DNA of 64,000 bases from DATKBT01 sp035546295 (lineage in GTDB: Bacteria > Acidobacteriota > Thermoanaerobaculia > Multivoradales > Multivoraceae): contig DATKBT010000111.1 in the NCBI GenBank assembly GCA_035546295.1, forward strand, positions 54,006 to 118,005, written 5' to 3'. Under the pieces are notes generated by a model, which saw nothing but the letters and a program-made list of their open reading frames with translations, ran no database searches and was not told the DNA's origin. Position numbers and translations under genes: made by a program. Shown in pieces: positions 16,765 to 25,706 of this stretch. Every line of letters begins with the position of its first letter. Within the stretch, counting starts at the first letter, position 1.

Positions 16765-18780
16765 CTAGAGGCTCTGGATGACCCAGGAGTCGCCGCGTCT
16801 CGACAGTCGGAACTCGACCTCGCGATCGGAGGTCAGACGCCGCCCGCCCTTGGGCGCGACCTCCTGGTGCACGGTGCAGCGGGCGAGAGCGGAGGAGCCG
16901 GTGATGTCGATTGTGCACCCCTCGATGGTCATCGAAAGCGCCTGATAGCTGGCGAAGCCGCGATCGATCCGGGTGCGCGACTCGCTGTCGAGCGAGGGCC
17001 AGGCGGCGGCCAGCGCCCGGATGTCGAGCGCTTCGTAGGCCTTGCGATAGCGCTCGAGGGCGGCTTCGATCCCCGCCTCGTCGGCCGCGGGATCGGGACC
17101 CTGAGGAATTTGCGCAGGCGCCGTTGTGGGTGCCGGCGCCGCAGCGGGCTCCGGTGGGGTGGCGGCTGCGGTGGTCGGGGTCTGGCTGCCTGCGGCTGGA
17201 TTGCTCGGGGGCTCGAGAATGGCGGTCTGGCGGTCGGGGAGGTGGGCGCCCGAGGTCTGCCTGTCCGCGATCTGCGGCGTCGAGGTGCTCGACGTGGTCC
17301 GAACGTCCGGGGTGCTCTCGGTGCGTGGTGAAGTCGGCTCGCTCGGGGCGGGCTCGGCGACCGGTTCGGACTGCGTACGAGCTGCCGCGACGCGGTCGTT
17401 GGGCGGGGACGTGGAGGAGCCGCTCGCCGGGCGCGCGGCGGGTCCGGTCCCGCCCGTCGGCCTGGCGGTATTCTCGGCCTCGCTGGCGGCGCCCGCGGCG
17501 GGCGATTCGCTCGTCACCCGGCTCGCCGGCTCCTCGGTCCTCGTCGCGGAGTCGATCGTCGTCGGCGGCGTCTGCGTCTGCAGCGTCTGCGTCTCCAAGG
17601 TTGGGGCGGCTTCGCTCTCGAGCGCGGTGGGGGTAGGGTCCAGTGCTGCCGGCTCGCCGCCGCCCAGCCAGACGACGCCCGCGATCGCCAGCCCCGCGAT
17701 CGCCACCGAGGCGGCGATGAGGGGGACCGGTCGTTGGCGCGAAACGGTCGCCGGAGCTGCGGCACGAGGCGCTGCGGCGCCTACGCCCGGCGCGCCCGCC
17801 GCCCTCATGGCCGCTGCGCTGGCCTCGGACGAGGAGAGCATGCGCGTGGCAATGTTATCGCTGCTCTTCACGTCCTGGCTGCCGCCTGCCCTCCGGGGCG
17901 AGGCGGTGCCCGAGTCGACGGCGACTGTCCGCTCGGCGAAGACTCTCGAGGAGGAGAGCGGGACCTTGCGTTCCTCCGAGAGGCTGAGCACTTGCGCGAG
18001 CTGACTGCGGATCTCCTCGAAGCTCGAGATTCGGCGGTTGCGGTCCTTGACCAGGCAGCGCTCGACCAGCTCGACCAGCGGCTCCGGCAGGTCGGGGCAG
18101 ACCTCTCGGATCGGCGTGTGGGGCTGGTTGAGGATCTTGTAGAGGAGGGCCGAGAACGTGCTGGCCTCGAAGGGGCGCTGATAGGCGAACAGCTCGTAGG
18201 CGACGACTCCGAAGGAGAAGATGTCGCAGCGCGAGTCGAGCTGCTCGTCGGTGAGCTGCTCCGGCGCGAGGTAGGGGCCGGTGCCGAGCATCATGCCGGT
18301 GCGAGTGAGCTCGGTCTGGTGGTCGCCGATCTTGGCGATGCCGAAGTCCATGACCTTGACCGAGCCGTTGGAGAGCACCCGGATGTTCCCGGGCTTGATG
18401 TCGCGATGGATGATGCCGTGGGCGTGGGCGTGGGCGAGACCGTTCGCGACGCCGTAGAGCAGCCGAGCGCGCTGGTCGATCGAGATGTCGTCGCGCCGCC
18501 CGATCACGTGGCTCAGGTCCTCGCCGTCGAGGAACTCCTGGACGAGGTAGGGCACGCCGTCCTGCTCGCCGAGATCATGGATCGTCGTGATGTTGGGGTG
18601 CTGCAGCCCGGCGACGATCTCGGCCTCGCGCCGGAATCGCAGGCGGAGCGTGTCGTCCTCCGAGCTGCAGGTCTTGATCGCGACCATCCTCTTGAGGATG
18701 GTGTCGCGCCCGCGGTACACGGTGCCGAACCCGCCGGCGCCGATCTCGCCCAGGATCTCGTACTTCCCGAATCGTTCCAT
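16765..18780 (-). CDS. Membrane-anchored Ser/Thr protein kinase with extracytoplasmic C-terminal domain
   Basis: A 671-residue protein starting at ATG 18780, immediately before the kinase domain. All Hanks motifs are present: glycine loop GEIGAGGFG (11-19), AIK lysine 36, HRDIKPGN (125-132), DFG (145-147), APE (172-174). A transmembrane helix spans about 351-373. It is followed by a Pro/Thr/Ser/Ala-rich linker of some 180 residues and a folded C-terminal domain (about 575-671) beginning IEAALERYRKAYEALDIRAL, which looks NTF2/SnoaL-like. The kinase should sit in the cytoplasm and the C-terminal domain outside, where it may sense a ligand. A TACGAT -10 candidate is at 18849-18844. It is divergent from the sulfatase gene. 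Confidence 0.9.
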   Translation of the reverse strand: MERFGKYEILGEIGAGGFGTVYRGRDTILKRMVAIKTCSSEDDTLRLRFRREAEIVAGLQHPNITTIHDLGEQDGVPYLVQEFLDGEDLSHVIGRRDDISIDQRARLLYGVANGLAHAHAHGIIHRDIKPGNIRVLSNGSVKVMDFGIAKIGDHQTELTRTGMMLGTGPYLAPEQLTDEQLDSRCDIFSFGVVAYELFAYQRPFEASTFSALLYKILNQPHTPIREVCPDLPEPLVELVERCLVKDRNRRISSFEEIRSQLAQVLSLSEERKVPLSSSRVFAERTVAVDSGTASPRRAGGSQDVKSSDNIATRMLSSSEASAAAMRAAGAPGVGAAAPRAAAPATVSRQRPVPLIAASVAIAGLAIAGVVWLGGGEPAALDPTPTALESEAAPTLETQTLQTQTPPTTIDSATRTEEPASRVTSESPAAGAASEAENTARPTGGTGPAARPASGSSTSPPNDRVAAARTQSEPVAEPAPSEPTSPRTESTPDVRTTSSTSTPQIADRQTSGAHLPDRQTAILEPPSNPAAGSQTPTTAAATPPEPAAAPAPTTAPAQIPQGPDPAADEAGIEAALERYRKAYEALDIRALAAAWPSLDSESRTRIDRGFASYQALSMTIEGCTIDITGSSALARCTVHQEVAPKGGRRLTSDREVEFRLSRRGDSWVIQSL

Positions 18781-19208
18781 CGAGGTGTTCTGCCGTGGCC
18801 GCCGGCCGAAGGCGATGCATGACTGGCCCTGCTGAGGCGAGAAATCGTAGCACGGGCAAGGACTTGCCGGTGCGATCCGGCGGCCGGTCGCGCGTCGGCG
18901 GGTCCGATCCTCCTCGACGAGCTCGGACTTCGCCGCGTGATCCGCAGCGGAGCCTGCTCGGCCTGTTCGCGAGCAGTTCGCGAGCACCGTGTGCCGGGAA
19001 CGCTCGCCTGCTCGGACTGCTCGGACTGCTCGGACTGCTCGGACTCGAGCGGTGCGGCCGCCGCCAACCGCGCCGGCCCTCGCGTTTTCGGGCGCCCGGC
19101 AGCGCTCGACCGTAGGATTGGCGTGCGGCCCGAGACGCCGCGTTCGCTGGCGCCCCGATCGCGCCGCCCTCCCTCGTCGAGACGCGCCCCGCTTCGTCAA
19201 CAGATCCG
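18781..19208. other. Divergent intergenic region with tandem repeats
   Basis: A gap of 428 bp between the divergent kinase and sulfatase genes. It holds GTTCGCGAGCA twice (18964-18986) and a 9-bp array CTCGGACTG x3 plus a variant unit (19011-19046). Candidate -10 elements are TACGAT on the minus strand (18849-18844) and TAGGAT on the plus strand (19113-19118). No gene is supported. Confidence 0.6.
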
Positions 19209-21662
19209 ATGACCCACCCGCCCCCGATTCGGCCTCGCCGCCGCGCCGCCCGACGCGGAGCTCTCGCACGAATCGCGTTCCTGCTCGGCCTGCTCTCGCT
19301 GCTCGCCTGCCACGAGCCTTCGCCGGAGCTGGTCGATGGACCTTCGTTGTCGGCCTTCGCGCCGGGGGCGAGGTTCTGGCAGCAGACCTGCGAGCTCGAG
19401 CTCGGCTCCGACCTCGCGGAGCCGACGCTGATCGACGGTTGGTCCGGCCCGGAGCCGGACGGGGCGTGGCGTTGGGCCACCGGCCTGCGCTCCGATCTGT
19501 GGATCGATGCGCTCGGCGGCGAGCCGCTGCGGCTCGGCTTCGAGGCCTGGGCCTACCGTCCCGCCGCCGAGCAGCTCCCGCAGCGGATGACGGTCACGGT
19601 CGCGGATCGGCAGATCGCCGAGCTCGAGCTGTCCACGGAGCCGGCCGAGTACAGCATCGAGCTGCCGGCGGACGTCCTGGTCGCCGGGCGCAATCGGGTC
19701 GCGTTCTCCTATGCCGCCTCGTCACCGGCGCCGGGGAGCGATCCGCGCCTGCTGTCGGCGGCCTGGCGCAGGATCTGGATTCGGGCGCCAGGCGCCGATG
19801 CGGCCGCCGAGGCGGGCGCCGAGGCGGGCGCCGATCGCGACTGCGCACAGGCCGCCTCGCGATCGGGACGCTTTGACCGGGATGCGTTGCACCTGCCGCT
19901 GGACAGCGGGGTCGAGCTGTTCGCCGACTCGGCCGAGCCGGGATGGCTGGTCGTCGAGTCGCTGGCCGTCGAGTCGCTGGACGACGCCGACGTCGGCGCC
20001 CGGCCACGGGCCGCCGGTTCGGAAGCGTCGCAGGCCGGGCGCCTGAAGGTGATCGTCGAGCGCGCGCCGCCGCGAGCCGGCGGCGCCGGCCTCCGCGTCG
20101 AGGGGGAGATGACGGCCGGCGATCGCGGCTTCCGTCTCGAGCTCCCGCCGGGCGAGGGCCCCCTGCGGATCGCGCTGGTCTCGCGGCGGTTGGAGGAGCG
20201 GGCCGGAGCGCCTCGGCACGCTGCGGCGGGCGCGGAGCTGGTCGTGGTGGGGGCGCGGCTCGCTCGAGCGCCGGACCGGGCGGAGCGACCGCGGGAGAGC
20301 CCACCTTCCCGGCACGCTCGAAGCGACAGCCTCCCGGATGCCGAGCCTCGGAAGAGGCCCAACGTGCTCGTCTACCTGGTCGACACGCTGCGCGCCGACC
20401 ACTTGGGCTGCTACGGCTATCCGCTGCCGACCTCGCCGCGGCTGGACGCCTTCGCCCGGGAGGGGATCCTTTTCGAACGTGCGGTCGCTCAGAGCTCCTG
20501 GACCCGGCCGACGGTGGCGACCGTGCTGACCGGTCTCGATCCGCGCGTGCACGGCGTACACGAGCGGGGCGACCGGCTCCCGGACGCGATCGTGACGCTG
20601 CCCGAGAGGCTCCAGGCGATCGGCTACGACACCGCGGCGGTGATCACCAACGGCAACGTCGCGGCCGCCTTCGGCTTTCAGCAGGGGTTCGACCGCTTCA
20701 GCTACCTGCCGGAGCGCCCGAGGCGGGGACGGCACCGCCTCTCGCACCGCGTGACCGAGATCGCGGGCGCGTGGCTCGAGGAGCGCATCGAGCGCGGTGA
20801 GCAGCGCCCCTTCTTCCTCTATCTCCACACCACCGACCCGCACGCCCCCTACGCTCCGCTGCCGGCGTACCGCGCGCGCTTCCTGAAGGGCCGGGAGACG
20901 GCGCCGTGGCTCGGGAGCCTCGACCATCTGCGCGCGCTCGAACAGGGCGCCGCCGAGGCCGGGAGCGACACGATCGCCGATCTCACCGCGCTGTACGACG
21001 CCGAGATCGCCTTCAACGACCACTCCTTCGGCGCGCTGCTCGACCGGCTTGAGGCGCTCGGTCTGGCGCGCGACACGCTGGTGGTGTTCCTCGCCGACCA
21101 TGGGGAGGAGCTCGGCGAGCACGGGGGCTGGCAGCACGGCCGCACTCTCTACCAGGAGCAGCTCCACGTCCCGCTCGTTATGCGCCTGCCGGGGGGCGCG
21201 CTGGCGGGCTCGCGACGCGACGAGCTGGTTCAGCAGACCGACCTCACGCCGACGGTGCTCGAGGTCGTGGGGGCACCTTCGCCGGCGGGCCTGCAAGGTC
21301 GCCCGCTGGTGAAGAGGGCTGCCGGGACGGGCGAGCTGATCGCCGCGTCCGGCGAGCCTCCGGCCTTCGCCGTGCTCGACCTCGACGGCAATCGCGGGGA
21401 GGCGGTCCTCGATCGGGATCGAAAGGTGGTCCGTCGCACCGACGGCATGGGTGCTCGGCCCCGGCGGATCGAGCTGTTCGACCTGTCGGAGGATCCGGCC
21501 GAGCAGCTCGATCGCGCAGCGGCCGAGCCGGTGTGGCTCGGCCACCTCGACGCCCTGCTGCGCTCGCGGCGCGTCCTCTGGCCGACCGGTGCGCCGGCCG
21601 AGCAGGCGGTGATCGACGAGGAGCTGTCCGAAGAGCTGCGGGCACTGGGCTATGTGCAGTGA
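19209..21662 (+). CDS. Sulfatase / alkaline-phosphatase superfamily lipoprotein
   Basis: An 817-residue protein with a lipoprotein signal ending LLAC (Cys34). The N-terminal 350 residues contain two unassigned beta-rich segments. The sulfatase domain starts near residue 382 with RPNVLVYLVDTLRADHLGCYGY (metal-binding Asp, split here by no gap) and continues with AQSSWTRPTVATVLTG, where the canonical Cys/Ser-x-Pro-x-Arg is not seen, so a Ser or Thr nucleophile is likely. The second metal region is LADHGEELGEHGGWQHGRTL. Known relatives hydrolyse or transfer sulfate or phosphate esters at the cell surface. The next gene starts inside its last codons, so the three genes to 23153 appear coupled. 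Confidence 0.85.
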   Translation: MTHPPPIRPRRRAARRGALARIAFLLGLLSLLACHEPSPELVDGPSLSAFAPGARFWQQTCELELGSDLAEPTLIDGWSGPEPDGAWRWATGLRSDLWIDALGGEPLRLGFEAWAYRPAAEQLPQRMTVTVADRQIAELELSTEPAEYSIELPADVLVAGRNRVAFSYAASSPAPGSDPRLLSAAWRRIWIRAPGADAAAEAGAEAGADRDCAQAASRSGRFDRDALHLPLDSGVELFADSAEPGWLVVESLAVESLDDADVGARPRAAGSEASQAGRLKVIVERAPPRAGGAGLRVEGEMTAGDRGFRLELPPGEGPLRIALVSRRLEERAGAPRHAAAGAELVVVGARLARAPDRAERPRESPPSRHARSDSLPDAEPRKRPNVLVYLVDTLRADHLGCYGYPLPTSPRLDAFAREGILFERAVAQSSWTRPTVATVLTGLDPRVHGVHERGDRLPDAIVTLPERLQAIGYDTAAVITNGNVAAAFGFQQGFDRFSYLPERPRRGRHRLSHRVTEIAGAWLEERIERGEQRPFFLYLHTTDPHAPYAPLPAYRARFLKGRETAPWLGSLDHLRALEQGAAEAGSDTIADLTALYDAEIAFNDHSFGALLDRLEALGLARDTLVVFLADHGEELGEHGGWQHGRTLYQEQLHVPLVMRLPGGALAGSRRDELVQQTDLTPTVLEVVGAPSPAGLQGRPLVKRAAGTGELIAASGEPPAFAVLDLDGNRGEAVLDRDRKVVRRTDGMGARPRRIELFDLSEDPAEQLDRAAAEPVWLGHLDALLRSRRVLWPTGAPAEQAVIDEELSEELRALGYVQ

Positions 21663-22455
21663 CGGTGCGGGAGGCGCTGGGGCGTCGCGGGCGAACCGCG
21701 GGCGTGCGGCGAGACGCGGCGCCCCCGATCCGGCGAGGCAGGCGCTCGGCGCAGACGGGTCTCGGGCGGGCGGCCGTGATCACGGAGGGTCGGACGATCC
21801 GGCCGCCCCGGCCTGCCCGGCGGCGGGCTCGGCCGGGACCCCGAACTTCGCCCGCCGGTTCTGGGACGCCGCGTACGCGAGCGACGAGGATCTCGAGCAC
21901 TGGCATCGCGATCCTCCGGACGAGGCGCTGGCGCGCCTGGTCGCCAACGGTTTGCTTCGCGACGGCGGGGCGCGCATGCTCGACGTCGGCTGCGGGACCG
22001 GAGCGGAGGCGCGATGGCTCGCTCGGCGAGGCCACGCGGTCGTCGCGCTCGACCTGAGTCTCGAAGCACTGGCGCGCGGCTCGAGCGCGCGTGACGGCGC
22101 TCGCGGAGGCCGCTGGTTGCCGGTGGTCGGAACAGCGTTCGAGCTGCCGCTCGGCGACGACGCGGTCGATTGGGTGCTCGACGCGGGGTGTCTGCACTCC
22201 ATCGGCCGATCGAGTCGCGTGCGCTATGCCAGGGAGCTCGCGCGGGTCGCTTCCCCGGGAGCGAGGCTGCTGATCCGGGGAGCTCGCGCGGACTGCGCGG
22301 AGGAGGGGGTCTCTTCGGTCGATGCCGTCGAATGCCGACGCTGGCTCGCGCCCGGCTTCGAGGTGGAGTGGACGATGCCGATCGAGCTCCCGGCCGCCAG
22401 CGGAGCGCTGGACGGAGTGGCCGTGCTCCTGCGAAGGACCCGCAGCGACAGATGA
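21652..22455 (+). CDS. Class I SAM-dependent methyltransferase
   Basis: A protein of up to 267 residues. ATG 21652 overlaps the sulfatase stop by 11 nt; the first 60 residues are low-complexity, but no better start codon was seen in frame. Conserved core: NFARRFWDAAYAS, then the SAM-binding motif MLDVGCGTGAEARWLARRGH (motif I), the acidic VVALDLS, and VDWVLDAGCLHSI (motif IV region). This resembles small-molecule or thiopurine-type methyltransferases. The acceptor is unknown. It is coupled by ATGA to the next gene. Confidence 0.85.
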   Translation: MCSDGAGGAGASRANRGRAARRGAPDPARQALGADGSRAGGRDHGGSDDPAAPACPAAGSAGTPNFARRFWDAAYASDEDLEHWHRDPPDEALARLVANGLLRDGGARMLDVGCGTGAEARWLARRGHAVVALDLSLEALARGSSARDGARGGRWLPVVGTAFELPLGDDAVDWVLDAGCLHSIGRSSRVRYARELARVASPGARLLIRGARADCAEEGVSSVDAVECRRWLAPGFEVEWTMPIELPAASGALDGVAVLLRRTRSDR

Positions 22456-23153
22456 GCGATCCGTCGAGGCCCCTCGCCCGCACCGTCTCGGGGATCGAAG
22501 CCGCCGCCCCGGCGACCGACACCGCCGCCCCGGCGACCGACACCGCCGCCCCGACCGCCCGCGCCGCCCCGGCGACCGCCACGACCTTCCTGATCTCGCC
22601 GGCGAGCCTGCACGGCGTCCGGGGCCGGCGACTGCTGGCGCCCGGCGCGAGCGGCGTCTGGCCCCGGCGACTGCGGGGCGGAGCGCCGATCGGCGAGCTG
22701 TTCACGGCGGTCAGCTCGCTCTACTTCCGCGGCAAGCTCGCCTACGCGCTGCGCTTCGGCGGCGCCGGAGGCACGCTGGTGATCGCGCCCGGCGTCGGGC
22801 TCGTGACCCCCGAGTGGCGTCTCGATCGGGAGGCCGCCCTGCGGATGTCCGAGATCCGCGTGCGCTCCTCGGAGGACGCCTACCGCAGACCGCTCGAGCA
22901 GGCGCTGCGCCGCCTGCTCGACGAGACCGGCGGCGATTTCGTGTTCCTGGGCAGCCTGGCCACCGATCGCTACCTCGCCGTTCTGGCGCCCCTGCTGGGA
23001 AGCCGCCTGCTGACGCCGGCGGCGCTGTACGGCATGGGCAACATGCGGCGGGGCTCGGTCCTGCTCGAGGCCGCGGAGTCGGGAGAGGAGCTGGAGTACG
23101 TCCCCTGCCGGCCCCCTCAGGCGCGCAGGTCGAAGCGCCCGCCGGAGCGCTAG
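22452..23153 (+). CDS. Conserved-looking protein of unknown function
   Basis: A 233-residue protein whose ATG overlaps the methyltransferase stop (ATGA), so it is probably co-translated. The N-terminus is low-complexity, with ATDTAAP repeated because a 21-bp DNA unit is tandemly duplicated (22503-22523 and 22524-22544). After about residue 60 it looks globular: LFTAVSSLYFRGKLAYALRF, LVIAPGVGLV, and DFVFLGSLATDRYLAVL. I recognise no domain. The stop TAG is within a CTAG-ended palindrome. Its partners in the operon suggest a role with the sulfatase and methyltransferase, but that is inference. Confidence 0.7.
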   Translation: MSDPSRPLARTVSGIEAAAPATDTAAPATDTAAPTARAAPATATTFLISPASLHGVRGRRLLAPGASGVWPRRLRGGAPIGELFTAVSSLYFRGKLAYALRFGGAGGTLVIAPGVGLVTPEWRLDREAALRMSEIRVRSSEDAYRRPLEQALRRLLDETGGDFVFLGSLATDRYLAVLAPLLGSRLLTPAALYGMGNMRRGSVLLEAAESGEELEYVPCRPPQARRSKRPPER

Positions 23154-23205
23154 CCTCCGATGTGCCCGCGCGCTCCGCGCACTTCTTGGCACATCTCCGG
23201 CTAGC
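23149..23205. repeat. CTAG-ended imperfect palindrome after the unknown gene
   Basis: GCTAGC at both ends encloses arms GCTAGCCTCCGATGTGCC and GGCACATCTCCGGCTAGC, which pair except for three central bases, with a GC-rich loop. It includes the upstream stop codon and could be a terminator. Its sequence is unrelated to the four-copy repeat but its ends are the same. The rest of the gap to 23368 shows only a small hairpin (AAGCGCCTTCGGCGC). Confidence 0.65.
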
Positions 23206-23368
23206 ATTCCTCGCGGCTCCAAGCGCCTTCGGCGCGTCGCCGCGGACAGCCATAGAGCCGGGATCTCGAATACCCAGACAGGCTCCTTCAACGGCGCGGG
23301 CTCTGCGCAGCCGGAGCCTGGTTCGGCGTCGGCCATGGCGGGTGGATCGCGAGCGCGCGGCTCCGAGG

Positions 23369-23632
23369 TCAGATCCCCATGCTGCTCAGCGTGGTCATCA
23401 CCTGGCGCAGGGCCAGCGCCAGCGAGGGATGATCGGCTTCGAAGCGCGCCGCCAGGCTCTCGACGCGCTCTCCGATGTCCTCGAACGACGGGTCCTCGTC
23501 CGGCCCCGTGACCCGATCGATGTCGTCCTGGACCGCAATCAGGAGCTCGCGGGTCTGCGGGTCGGCGGTCTCGGTGCTCTTCAGCTCGCGGTGGAGCTGG
23601 CGTAGGGTTTCGTGGAGTCGCTCGCGGTCCAT
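23369..23632 (-). CDS. DUF4404 family small protein
   Basis: An 87-residue, highly charged helical protein: MDRERLHETLRQLHRELKS, DPQTRELLIAVQDDIDRV, and a C-terminal RFEADHPSLALALRQVM. The pattern matches DUF4404 proteins, which are predicted antiparallel helical hairpins of unknown role. ATG 23632 has GAGG five bases upstream, and a TATCCT -10-like element lies at 23666-23661. Function unknown. Confidence 0.8.
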   Translation of the reverse strand: MDRERLHETLRQLHRELKSTETADPQTRELLIAVQDDIDRVTGPDEDPSFEDIGERVESLAARFEADHPSLALALRQVMTTLSSMGI

Positions 23633-23996
23633 GGGCACCTCGATGGTTCTCTGGACGGGGAGGATAGCGACTTTCCGCTGCCGGCCGCTGCCGGCGGCGC
23701 GCGATCGACGCGCGAGCGCGTGCGATCGAGGACGGTCGCGGCGACGCGCCGCGAATCGCGACGTGGTCGCACAGCTCTGTGCAGGGGCGCCGCGGTCGTG
23801 CTCATCGAGGCGGAGGGAGTGCACGGTCGGTCGTGTTCGGCTGAAGCGATCTCACGGTAGCGCATCGCGTCGCCTGCGTTCCTTCCGGCGCCGGCGCGAG
23901 TCGAGATTCGGGAAGCGTGGTCCGAGCGGGCCCGCCGGGCTACGATTCGAGCGCCGCACCGCGAGCGGCTCCAGTGACCTCCGTCGGAGACGCCAC
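23633..23996. other. Divergent intergenic region
   Basis: About 360 bp between DUF4404 (minus) and the cupin (plus). Candidate -10 elements are TATCCT (23666-23661, minus) and TACGAT (23941-23946, plus). The rest is GC-rich with no supported gene. Confidence 0.4.
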
Positions 23997-24368
23997 ATGC
24001 CCGAGCTCGTCGTACGTCCCACCGTGATCGAGGCGGCAGGGAACAAACCGAAGCGCATCGCCGAGCTCGTCGGCCGCCTCAACACGTCGCACCGCCACGT
24101 GAGCGTCGCCCACATGGTCTCCCCCCAGGGGTGGGTCGAGCCCGGCCAGCGCCCGGAGTTCGAGGAGATCACGATGGTGCTTCGCGGTGAGCTGCAGGTC
24201 GAACACGAGAGCGGGACGCTCGTCGTCTCCGCCGGTCAGGCCGTGATCGCCAGGCCCGGCGAGTGGGTGCGCTACAGCAGCCCCGGAGCCGAGGGAGCCG
24301 AGTACGTCGCCATCTGCCTGCCCGCCTTCTCGCCCGAGACGGTGCACCGGGATCCCGCGGACCGGTGA
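23997..24368 (+). CDS. Cupin-fold protein
   Basis: A 123-residue protein with GGAG upstream of ATG 23997. A single cupin barrel is indicated by SVAHMVSPQGWVEPGQRPEFEEITMVLRG (the cupin motif 1 region with Glu in place of the usual His pair) and GQAVIARPGEWVRYSSPG (motif 2). Because the first-motif histidines are missing, metal binding is doubtful. Cupins of this size often act as sugar or small-molecule binding or isomerase domains. Substrate unknown. Confidence 0.78.
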   Translation: MPELVVRPTVIEAAGNKPKRIAELVGRLNTSHRHVSVAHMVSPQGWVEPGQRPEFEEITMVLRGELQVEHESGTLVVSAGQAVIARPGEWVRYSSPGAEGAEYVAICLPAFSPETVHRDPADR

Positions 24369-24430
24369 GGGCCGAGCGGGCCGGTCGCGAGCGCCGGCAC
24401 GGAGGCGGAGTTTTCGAGGACTCGATCAGG

Positions 24431-24504
24431 CTAGCCTGGACTATTGATGAAGATCGTAGCGAGGGCGCGGCCGCAGTAGATCGCTCATGAATAGTCCAGG
24501 CTAG
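24431..24504. repeat. CTAG-ended perfect inverted repeat
   Basis: Arms CTAGCCTGGACTATT (24431-24445) and AATAGTCCAGGCTAG (24490-24504) are perfect 15-bp complements with a 44-bp loop. The right arm overlaps a TAGGAT -10-like element (24502-24507) only 8 bp before the next start codon. It may terminate the cupin transcript, regulate the next gene, or be a mobile repeat. Confidence 0.75.
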
Positions 24505-24515
24505 GATCGGATGAC

Positions 24516-25061
24516 ATGTGCACCCCGCGTTCTCTCGGCCGCCGGCCGGGCGCCGCCCTGGTCCTTCTCGCCGCTGTCTGGGCTGGCGGCGCCGCCGCCC
24601 AGGCGCCCGAGTTGCTTCGCCTCGACCGGAGCGACGGCAGCTCCGCCGGCATCGTCTGGCTGGTGGCCTCCTCCGCCGACGCCGAAGCCCAGGATCGCTT
24701 CGCGGGCGTCGGGCTCGCGCGCTTGGCCGACGTGCCCCTGGAGCGCTCGTTCGCGCTGCGGGCCGGCGCCGGGGATCCCGAGCTCGGCAGCGCCGGCGAG
24801 CGGGTGAGCGACCTGGTCGGCTCCGGTCGGACGGTGATCGAGGTCACGGTCGCCCCCCGAGCCTACGACGAGGTCCGCCACCTGGTGGCGCGCTGGCAGG
24901 AGGGAGAGCAGGAGGGCACGGCGCCGCCGGCTCGCATCGAGAACCTGCTCGATCGGGTGGCGCGGACGATCGGGCTGAAGACGCCGTACCGCTCGGTGCT
25001 CCGTGGCGCCGAGCCGGTCGCCTACCTGCGCGATCTGGCGCGGATCAACGGGGGCGGCTGA
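24516..25061 (+). CDS. Secreted protein of unknown function
   Basis: A 181-residue protein with a signal peptide (PGAALVLLAAVWAGGAAA). The mature part has no motif I recognise; it includes ELLRLDRSDGSSAGIVWLV and a helical C-terminus (IENLLDRVARTIGLK). No clear Shine-Dalgarno precedes ATG 24516; an out-of-frame ATG lies at 24511. It is followed after 7 bp by the macro-domain gene, so the two are likely co-transcribed. Confidence 0.65.
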   Translation: MCTPRSLGRRPGAALVLLAAVWAGGAAAQAPELLRLDRSDGSSAGIVWLVASSADAEAQDRFAGVGLARLADVPLERSFALRAGAGDPELGSAGERVSDLVGSGRTVIEVTVAPRAYDEVRHLVARWQEGEQEGTAPPARIENLLDRVARTIGLKTPYRSVLRGAEPVAYLRDLARINGGG

Positions 25062-25068
25062 AGCGCCG

Positions 25069-25623
25069 GTGGCCGAGCGCTTCGAGCGACGGGCCGGCGT
25101 CGACATCGTGCTGCGTCAGGGCGATCTCACCGAGGCCGAGGTCGACGCGGTGGTCAACGCCGCGAACGAGCGGATGCTCGGCGGGGGCGGAGTCGACGGC
25201 GCCGTCCACCGCGCCGCCGGGCCGGAGCTGCTCACCGCCTGCCGCGCCGTCCCCGAGGTGCGACCGGGAGTGCGATGCCCGACCGGCGAGGCGAGGATCA
25301 CGCCCGGCTTCGGGCTGCGCGCGAGCTGGGTGATCCACACCGTCGGACCGGTCTATCGTGGCCGGCGGGAGGACGCCGAGCTCCTGGGTCGCGCTCATCG
25401 CAGCGCGCTCGAGCTGGCGGAGAGCCGGGGCCTCCGTTCGCTGTCCTTTCCGGCGATTTCGTGCGGCGTCTACGGCTACCCGCCGGAGGAAGCGGCGCCG
25501 ATCGCGATCGGCGTGGTGCGCGAACGCGAGTGGCGGCTCGACCAGGTCGTGTTCGTGCTCTTCACCGAGGATCTGCTGCGCACGTTCTCCCGAGCGGCTG
25601 CGGTGTCGCCTTCGCCGGGTTGA
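25069..25623 (+). CDS. Macro-domain protein (ADP-ribose / O-acetyl-ADP-ribose hydrolase type)
   Basis: A 184-residue protein. GTG 25069 starts just before the domain. Ligand-binding blocks are all present: IVLRQGDLTEAEVDAVVNAAN, the glycine-rich GGGGVDGAVHRAAG, and SFPAISCGVYGYPPEEAA. These define the MacroD/YmdB class, which removes ADP-ribose from proteins or deacetylates O-acetyl-ADP-ribose in the cytoplasm. Catalytic Asn and Asp positions are retained in NAAN and GVDG. The upstream secreted protein is an unusual operon partner. Confidence 0.9.
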   Translation: MAERFERRAGVDIVLRQGDLTEAEVDAVVNAANERMLGGGGVDGAVHRAAGPELLTACRAVPEVRPGVRCPTGEARITPGFGLRASWVIHTVGPVYRGRREDAELLGRAHRSALELAESRGLRSLSFPAISCGVYGYPPEEAAPIAIGVVREREWRLDQVVFVLFTEDLLRTFSRAAAVSPSPG

Positions 25624-25706
25624 CCCCGCCGGTCCGGGACCGCTTGGCGCGGAATCCCGGCTGTCTGGGTTCTGTTCCTCGAGAGGGCCCAAAGGAGGGT
25701 GGGAGC

